The notes under the pieces were generated by a model that had not been told where the DNA came from, did not search any database, and worked only from the letters and a program-made list of their open reading frames with translations. 38,160 nt of DNA from Clostridia bacterium (GTDB lineage: Bacteria > Bacillota > Clostridia > Oscillospirales > CAG-272). The stretch spans positions 1 through 38,160 of the forward strand of contig JAFTYE010000012.1 of NCBI GenBank assembly GCA_017464805.1, given 5' to 3'. Within the stretch, counting starts at the first letter, position 1, and each line of letters begins with the position of its first letter. Both the position numbers and the translations under genes were made by a program. Positions 32,569-38,160 of this stretch are shown piece by piece.

Positions 32569-33102
32569 ATGGAACTGAAGGGCTCGAAAACCGAAAAAAA
32601 TCTGATGACTGCGTTTGCCGGCGAAAGCCAGGCAAGAAACAAGTACACCTATTTCGCATCGGTTGCGAGAAAGGAAGGCTACGAGCAGATCGCCGCGATC
32701 TTTGAGCAGACCGCGAACAACGAAAAAGAGCACGCCAAGATGTGGTTCAAGGCTCTTGGCGAGCTGGGCGACACCGCCGCCAACCTGGCTGCTGCCGCCG
32801 AGGGTGAGAACTACGAGTGGACCGATATGTACGCGCAGTTTGCAAAAGAGGCCGAGGAAGAGGGCTTTGCCAAGCTGGCTTACCAGTTCCGCGCCGTTGC
32901 CGCCATCGAGAAGGCACACGAGGAGCGTTATCGCGCCCTGCTCTCCAACGTCGAGATGCAGCAGGTATTTGAGAAGGCCGAGGAGACCATGTGGGAGTGC
33001 CGCAACTGCGGTCACCTCGTGATCGGCAAGAAAGCCCCCGAGCTCTGCCCCGTTTGCGCCCACGCAAAGGCTTACTTCGAGGTCCGCAAGGAGAATTATT
33101 GA
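32569..33102 (+). CDS. rbr: Rubrerythrin
   Basis: The 177-residue peroxide reductase has an N-terminal ferritin-like di-iron domain (Glu in [11 protein letters not shown], ExxH in NNEKEHAKM and IEKAHEERY) and a C-terminal rubredoxin-like Fe(Cys)4 site (ECRNCG and LCPVCAH). It reduces hydrogen peroxide in anaerobes. AAAGGAG precedes the ATG. It is co-transcribed with perR, 30 bases downstream, so is expected to be peroxide-induced. Confidence 0.96.
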   Translation: MELKGSKTEKNLMTAFAGESQARNKYTYFASVARKEGYEQIAAIFEQTANNEKEHAKMWFKALGELGDTAANLAAAAEGENYEWTDMYAQFAKEAEEEGFAKLAYQFRAVAAIEKAHEERYRALLSNVEMQQVFEKAEETMWECRNCGHLVIGKKAPELCPVCAHAKAYFEVRKENY

Positions 33103-33123
33103 TCTCTTTCCATAAAACCAACA

Positions 33124-33152
33124 ACAAGCCCCCTCTCACGAGGGGGCTTGTT
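33124..33152 (+). terminator. Terminator of perR-rbr
   Basis: ACAAGCCCCCT (33124-33134), CTCACG loop, AGGGGGCTTGT (33141-33151), then TT. Confidence 0.8.
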
Positions 33153-33207
33153 TGCCAATGAATATATGATGTTATAACGGTTTTGCCGTCAGAAACGACT
33201 GTCTTTA

Positions 33208-36200
33208 TCAGGTGTCCGAACCATTGTCACCTTGCGAGCCGTTTGCACCCGAATGGAAGGTTGACGTTTCCGCTTCATCTACAATAACGCAAGAAGAATT
33301 GTAGGAGGAGCCACCGGAGCCGCCGTCGCCGCCTTCACCGCCATTAGCATCATCACCCCACCATGCGGCACCGTTGCCGCCACGTCCGCCGTCGCCGCCA
33401 CGTCCGCCGGTTGCAGTTATACAACCGCTACCAAGGACCGTGATGCTGTTGGCCGAAATAGCAACTCCGCCGTTGCCGCCATTGCCTGCCCGGCCGCCGT
33501 CACTATCACCAACAGTGAGTGAACTCCAACCGCCGCCACCGTCGCCGCCACGTCCGCCGTTGCCGCCCGTGACGGTCAGCGACACGTGGCCGTTTACAAC
33601 GATTTTTTGAGCCAAAATGGCAATCGCACCCTCATAGCCGTTGCCGCCGGAGGCACCTTTCTGGCACGCTCCCGTCGTGTTGCCATTAGAGCCACCGTAG
33701 CCGGAACCGCCGTTAACGTTTGCAGTCAAAAATCCGTCAAACGCAATATCGGTTGCCAGAATACCCAGTCCTGCGCCATATCCGTCACCACCGTAAATTG
33801 TCAACGTCGTGGTCTCTCCCATGGCAGAAGAAACGGTCACATTATTCGCCGTCAAGCCGTCACAGTTGTTTCTTGCAGTCAGCGTTACCGTTTCACCAAT
33901 GATCAGGTTCGCAGTATCCGCCGTCAAAGCCACGGCTGTTTTGTTGGACGTGACCGTTACGGCACGCAGGTTTACGTTCGGCGAGGAGACGGACATCGCA
34001 GTTTCCCCACTGCTGTTATTGATCGTCGTATATTTGACCGTGGTATTATCCGCTTCGGAGGTGATCCGCAGGTTCTTGAACGTTTGATGATTTCCGTTAA
34101 AATTGAACACACGGACGGCGGGTACGGCCAACGTGCAGTTGGCATCTACGACAGAGGTGCCGCACCATTCCACGGCAACGATCGTCGCGCCCGAGGAGAC
34201 CGCCGCTTGTACCAATGTCAGATCGCTGCTGTTCACCGTAATCGACAGATCGCCGCAGTTGTTGAACACGCCCTCACCAAGCGACGTAACCGACTCGCCA
34301 ATCGTGGCGGAATCCATCGCTATGCATCCGTCGAACGCGGAATCGCCGATTTCAACGACCGTTTCGGGGATTGAAAATTCAAGAGCCGCACAATCCTTGA
34401 AGGCGTTGGCACCGATCTTGATCAGCTTGCCGTTAAAGACAACCGTTTTGAGTGAGGTGCATCCCGCAAAGGCTCCATCGGGAATGGAAGTGATGCCTTC
34501 GCCAAATGTAACCGACGTGATATCGGTATTATCGGCAAACACGCTTGCAGCAAAAGATGTTACCTTTTTTCCATTTAAATATGTAGGGATGACAACATCC
34601 GTATCCGTTCCCGTATAAACTTCGACACTACATTCATCTCCATTTATCTGCGGATAAATCCCCTCGGACCCGGTAGACAGATAAAGAATATGCTCCTCAA
34701 CCTCTTCCGGTATGATGAAATCAAATTCCTCTACCCGATGACCGTCAAATTCGGGAGAAAGAGAATAATCAAGAGTGAATGCATATCCATCCCTCAAAAC
34801 GGAGTATTTCACGATCTCGACATTATCGCTTACCGGATCATAAACGACCGCAACGAACATATCTAACGTGCCCATATAAGCAACACGGTAATATCCGTGG
34901 GGGGAACCTGCGGGAATCTCAAATTCATACGAAGAAACCGTTTCAGTGGATTTCTCCTTGGCCGCGGTAATACTTTTCTCTCTCGAAACTGTATTCTCGG
35001 TTCCGAGCGAAGCGGATATCGACGCTTCTACCGATGCCTTCGCACCAGGTACTTCTACTTCTTCTTTTGCAGTGATCGTAGATGAGACTTCTGTGGAAAT
35101 CGTGGTAGACTCTGACTTCGTAAAGCTCTTTTCAATGCTTTCTTTCGTTGCCGTAGCGATCTGATATCCCTGCGTAATACCCGGGATGCCGTTGTAAGGA
35201 ACGCCTACCTGCTGTGTCAGGGGAACGTTCGCAACATAACCCAAATAATACACGTACGTGTAGACACTATTCTCCGCATCGTATCTTGCAAAGGCAACCT
35301 CTTGATCGTACTTGGGGTTTCTAATTTCCGAGATCGGCACGGTTGTGTATCGCAGCTCGTTATATTCAGCCGTCAAGATCAAATCACCGGTGGAGCCTTT
35401 TTTAATTTCGGTAACCGTATTGCCGTTTTGATCTACCCAACGGTAAAATTCACAGCCTTCCAGCGTTGCATCCACAAAGGTAAACGCCGTATCCGCCGTA
35501 TAAGAAGTTATATTATTCGGCGAATTTGTACCGTTTCCGGGATAATACGTAATCGTATACGTCACAACCGACCAATGGGCATACAGATGATAATTTTTCT
35601 CGGTTCCCGCAGGAATGTCGGATACGCGCGTACCGCCTTCAAGCTCTGTGTACCACCCCTCAAACTCATATCCTGCACGTTCGGGCTGAGGCATTTCCGT
35701 ATCCGATACGCCAAGGTGCGACGCATATTGCGTCAATTCAGGGTAAGTGGCACCTTGCAAATTGGAATACGTGATGCTATAATAATCGGGACTTAGCGCG
35801 GGGACGATCTCTTGCGCCACCAAAATCTCCCCACAAGTCGAGCAATGCAGGCCCTCCGTCAAGCCGGTATGATCGTAATCGGGTGCAACGGCATTATCCA
35901 CGACCTCGGTGTGACCGATGGCGGGAATGACCGTATTGACAAAAGAAATTTCTGCCGTTGCATTGGCATCGCTAAAATATTTTTCACAAGCAGAGCAGTA
36001 CCAATAGGATACGTTTCCTGCTTCCGTGCAGGAAGGCGCCTTTTCCTCTACCGCGTTTAAGGAATGCTCACACACGACAAGACCGGGCAAAAGCTCAACG
36101 TCCCAATCCGCATTAAATCTTCTGATCTGGGTAACGTCCTTACCGTTAACGGCTCCGTCCGCATTGACGTCAGCGGCAAGCCAATGGATATCCACGTCCC

Positions 36201-36795
36201 AATTGGCGTTATACCGTCTGATCAGCGTAACGTCCACGCCGTTGACGGTTCCGTTTCCGTCTGCATCACCGGGAACGTAATCGATAACGTCCAGACTACC
36301 GCCGATCAGGGTAACGGGGATCGAATTCAAATCAACATCGTAAATATCACCGTAATGATAAGACAGTTCGATATCCAGGCTTTCCCCTGCCTCTACCTCA
36401 TTCGCAACCTCAAAGGTGAGCGTCAGGATCTTGCCGCTTTCACTTGCAACGGTATTCAGAGAGTCCCAGTTAAAGGGTGCGCCGTTCACCAAGGCGTTCG
36501 GGGCTGTATAATCAAGGGCATCAAACACGCCCCCCTCCTCCGTTGCGCTGATCAAGGTCAGGCTTTCATCGAAGGAGAGTGAGAATTTTGCGCCGGCAAT
36601 TCCGGGGTTATTCAACACGCGGATATCCACCTCTACCGTTTTGCCAACAACACAATACGTGCTTTCCACGTAAATGATGGCATTTGGTGTATCGGTTTCC
36701 TCCTCCGTACCGACCTCGGCAGCAAGTACGCCGAGGGGAAGGCAGGCAACCGCCATCGCCAGCACCAAAAGCAAAGCGACCAGTCTTTTACTCAT
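33208..36795 (-). CDS. Secreted cohesin-dockerin multidomain protein with aerolysin/ETX-like segment and Gly-rich tail
   Basis: A 1195-residue secreted protein. Residues 1-25 are a signal peptide. About 38-170 form a cohesin domain; about 175-235 a type I dockerin with two calcium-loop repeats ([14 protein letters not shown] and [14 protein letters not shown]). About 240-335 is a Cys-rich module, about 337-410 an InlB-type beta repeat ([13 protein letters not shown]), and a second repeat follows. About 545-650 is Ser/Thr-rich with alternating polarity, then [16 protein letters not shown], reminiscent of aerolysin/ETX-MTX2 pore formers. About 730-855 are BspA-type leucine-rich repeats, and about 1010-1195 a Gly-rich tail ([11 protein letters not shown]). 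AAGGAG precedes the ATG. It follows another cohesin gene by 18 bases. No anchor is visible. An adhesive or scaffold role is inferred. Confidence 0.82.
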   Translation of the reverse strand: MSKRLVALLLVLAMAVACLPLGVLAAEVGTEEETDTPNAIIYVESTYCVVGKTVEVDIRVLNNPGIAGAKFSLSFDESLTLISATEEGGVFDALDYTAPNALVNGAPFNWDSLNTVASESGKILTLTFEVANEVEAGESLDIELSYHYGDIYDVDLNSIPVTLIGGSLDVIDYVPGDADGNGTVNGVDVTLIRRYNANWDVDIHWLAADVNADGAVNGKDVTQIRRFNADWDVELLPGLVVCEHSLNAVEEKAPSCTEAGNVSYWYCSACEKYFSDANATAEISFVNTVIPAIGHTEVVDNAVAPDYDHTGLTEGLHCSTCGEILVAQEIVPALSPDYYSITYSNLQGATYPELTQYASHLGVSDTEMPQPERAGYEFEGWYTELEGGTRVSDIPAGTEKNYHLYAHWSVVTYTITYYPGNGTNSPNNITSYTADTAFTFVDATLEGCEFYRWVDQNGNTVTEIKKGSTGDLILTAEYNELRYTTVPISEIRNPKYDQEVAFARYDAENSVYTYVYYLGYVANVPLTQQVGVPYNGIPGITQGYQIATATKESIEKSFTKSESTTISTEVSSTITAKEEVEVPGAKASVEASISASLGTENTVSREKSITAAKEKSTETVSSYEFEIPAGSPHGYYRVAYMGTLDMFVAVVYDPVSDNVEIVKYSVLRDGYAFTLDYSLSPEFDGHRVEEFDFIIPEEVEEHILYLSTGSEGIYPQINGDECSVEVYTGTDTDVVIPTYLNGKKVTSFAASVFADNTDITSVTFGEGITSIPDGAFAGCTSLKTVVFNGKLIKIGANAFKDCAALEFSIPETVVEIGDSAFDGCIAMDSATIGESVTSLGEGVFNNCGDLSITVNSSDLTLVQAAVSSGATIVAVEWCGTSVVDANCTLAVPAVRVFNFNGNHQTFKNLRITSEADNTTVKYTTINNSSGETAMSVSSPNVNLRAVTVTSNKTAVALTADTANLIIGETVTLTARNNCDGLTANNVTVSSAMGETTTLTIYGGDGYGAGLGILATDIAFDGFLTANVNGGSGYGGSNGNTTGACQKGASGGNGYEGAIAILAQKIVVNGHVSLTVTGGNGGRGGDGGGGWSSLTVGDSDGGRAGNGGNGGVAISANSITVLGSGCITATGGRGGDGGRGGNGAAWWGDDANGGEGGDGGSGGSSYNSSCVIVDEAETSTFHSGANGSQGDNGSDT

Positions 36796-36813
36796 GACTT
36801 TTCTCCTTTTTTA

Positions 36814-38160
36814 TTATTGAACGGTGATCGAACCGTTAACGATATCGAGAGACACGCTTTCAAGCTCGACGTTGTAAACGTCACCTTCGACGTAGGATGC
36901 GGAAACGGCCAACACGTCACCAACCGACGCTCCGTCACCCACCGTGAAGGTCAAGGTCAAAAAGGTTCCGTCAACGTTGGATTCGGCATCCAGGGAGTCC
37001 CAGTTGAAGGGGCAACCGTTGACGAGTGCCGCGGGTGCGGTGTAGTCCAGATCGGAAAACGCTTTGCCGGCCGCGGCAGCCGTTAACGTCAATTCGTCGT
37101 TATATTGAAGCTTAAATTTTGCGCCTGCAACACCGGGGTTGTTCAAAATCTGCACGACTACCGTCACGCTCTCCCCCACGCTTGCGGTCGCAGAGCTTAC
37201 GATGACCGTCGGCTCAGTGGAATGATACGTATACTGCGCCGTAACCGTCAAGTCGGCCGTCACGTTATCAAACGCTTTGTCCCAGCCGGCAAAGGTAAAG
37301 CCTTCTCTTGTGGGATCCGCGGGGGCGGTTGCGCTCTTGCCGCTTTCAACGGACTCGGTCTTCAACACGGTTCCGTCGTAGTCCACGAAGGTTACGATGA
37401 AGGATTCCGCAGGCGGTGCATTAAAGTGCTTGGTCGCGTTTTCGATTGCCTCATTTCCGGACTCGATGTCCACGTTTTGTGCCCATTCCTCTTCCGTTCC
37501 GTCGTAATATACGTCCGTGAGGGCAGTGCAGCCGTCAAAGGCATATCTTCCGATCGTATTGATCGTGTTGGGGAAGGAAACGGAGGTGATCGTGGTATCG
37601 TTTTGGAAGGCGTATCGGTCGATCTCGGTTACAGGATAGCCGTTCTCGGTCGTGGGAGGGATCACGATCTTTGTATCGGTACAGTTACCGATGCTCACGA
37701 CGTAGCCCGCGCCTGCTCTTTCATCCTCTTCAATTTCCAGCCCTTGGCTATACGTAACCTCATCCTTATACACCGCCGTATAGGTCTCATTCTGTGCGGG
37801 GGCGGTGATGGGCAGAGTTTGCTCTACACCTGCACTGTTCACCCAGCAAAGAACCTTCCCCGCAGGTGCAGAATCAGCGGTCAGGGTAATTTGGTCACCT
37901 TCCATATAAAGACCATAGGTAAAGCCATCGGCAAGCGTGCCGCCCTCGACGCGGATATCGTACCAATCACCGTTGGCGGGACGGTCGGCCTTATAGTCAA
38001 AGTGCTTTTGTGCCGAGGTGCCGTAGTCCAGCATATCGGTCAGCATGGTGAGCAGGGTCGGCTCCGCATCGGGGTCGTTCTGCACGGTATAGGCATAGCG
38101 CAGGATGCTATACTTGCTGACATTACTATAATGGGTAGTTTCTCCTACCGTGACGGCGGC
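36814..38160 (-). CDS. Cohesin-containing surface protein, N-terminus beyond window
   Basis: The frame is open to the right edge, so the start lies outside; 448 residues are visible. In order come a region with LYMEGDQITL, one BspA-type leucine-rich pair (ITSVSFPNTINTIGRYAF), an InlB-type repeat (GFTFAGWDKAF), and a C-terminal cohesin (about the last 135 residues) ending DIVNGSITVQ. The cohesin is close to that of the next gene: both contain LNNPG(V/I)AGAKF, LDYTAP-ALVNG and PFNWDSL. No dockerin or anchor follows it here. Its stop lies 18 bases before the next ATG, so the two form an operon, and a cohesin-dockerin contact between the products is possible. Confidence 0.82.
   Translation of the reverse strand, partial: AAVTVGETTHYSNVSKYSILRYAYTVQNDPDAEPTLLTMLTDMLDYGTSAQKHFDYKADRPANGDWYDIRVEGGTLADGFTYGLYMEGDQITLTADSAPAGKVLCWVNSAGVEQTLPITAPAQNETYTAVYKDEVTYSQGLEIEEDERAGAGYVVSIGNCTDTKIVIPPTTENGYPVTEIDRYAFQNDTTITSVSFPNTINTIGRYAFDGCTALTDVYYDGTEEEWAQNVDIESGNEAIENATKHFNAPPAESFIVTFVDYDGTVLKTESVESGKSATAPADPTREGFTFAGWDKAFDNVTADLTVTAQYTYHSTEPTVIVSSATASVGESVTVVVQILNNPGVAGAKFKLQYNDELTLTAAAAGKAFSDLDYTAPAALVNGCPFNWDSLDAESNVDGTFLTLTFTVGDGASVGDVLAVSASYVEGDVYNVELESVSLDIVNGSITVQ

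Noticed and set aside
33586-34374. 262-codon plus-strand open frame
   Set aside because: It lies antisense to the leucine-rich and Gly-rich parts of the cohesin-dockerin protein; Arg/Gly-rich translation typical of a shadow.

Overview
The window looks like chromosomal DNA from an anaerobic, spore-forming member of the Clostridia, probably an uncultured gut lineage. The evidence is a complete cotJABC spore-coat set, a PerR-rubrerythrin pair, an Rrf2/IscR-type regulator beside nifS-nifU, sigma-A promoters with TTGACA/17/TATAAT spacing, strong AGGAGG ribosome sites, and secreted proteins with cohesin and dockerin modules. GC is near one half by eye, with a more AT-rich stretch at about 2.1-6.3 kb. 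No genus can be assigned. No tRNA, rRNA, CRISPR array, transposase or integrase gene was seen.

Layout. 1-2116 (-): 5' part of a large secreted GLUG-repeat protein running off the left edge. 2.2-6.3 kb: an accessory-looking stretch with small Cys-rich and membrane proteins of unknown role, an unusual two-HTH regulator preceded by a hairpin array and three evenly spaced operator-like repeats, and a small inverted-repeat (MITE-like) element. 6.4-9.8 kb: an MMPL/RND exporter divergent from its likely TetR repressor. 9.9-19.4 kb (+): a sulfur-amino-acid and one-carbon cluster: a cysteine-containing leader peptide, O-acetylhomoserine sulfhydrylase, cysteine synthase, pyridoxamine kinase, NifS, NifU, MetF, a stand-alone MetH reactivation-like protein, MetH lacking that domain, and an Fe-S type Rrf2 regulator. 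19.4-24.4 kb: convergent GH3 and GH20 N-acetylhexosaminidases; the GH20 gene has an apparent frameshift and is coupled to an FAD-dependent oxidoreductase. 24.5-26.2 kb (-): an NhaC-type antiporter with an odd zinc-finger-like loop. 26.3-27.5 kb (-): cobalamin riboswitch, DUF4430 lipoprotein and ECF S component. 27.6-30.8 kb (-): HAD phosphatase and an ABC exporter pair. 30.9-32.1 kb (+): cotJABC. 32.1-33.1 kb (+): perR-rbr with PerR boxes. 33.2-38.2 kb (-): two large secreted cohesin proteins, the upstream one truncated by the right edge.

How the parts fit. PLP enzymes (MetY, CysK, NifS) sit with a kinase that supplies PLP. NifS/NifU make Fe-S clusters that an IscR-like Rrf2 protein at the end of the cluster could sense. 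MetF supplies methyl-tetrahydrofolate and MetH uses it with cobalamin. The B12-riboswitch transport pair 8 kb away plausibly serves MetH. The most novel-looking items are the two-HTH regulator with its 25-bp-phased operators and hairpin array, the Cys leader peptide, the tandem Cys-rich small proteins, the NhaC zinc-finger loop, and an aerolysin/ETX-like segment inside a cohesin-dockerin protein.
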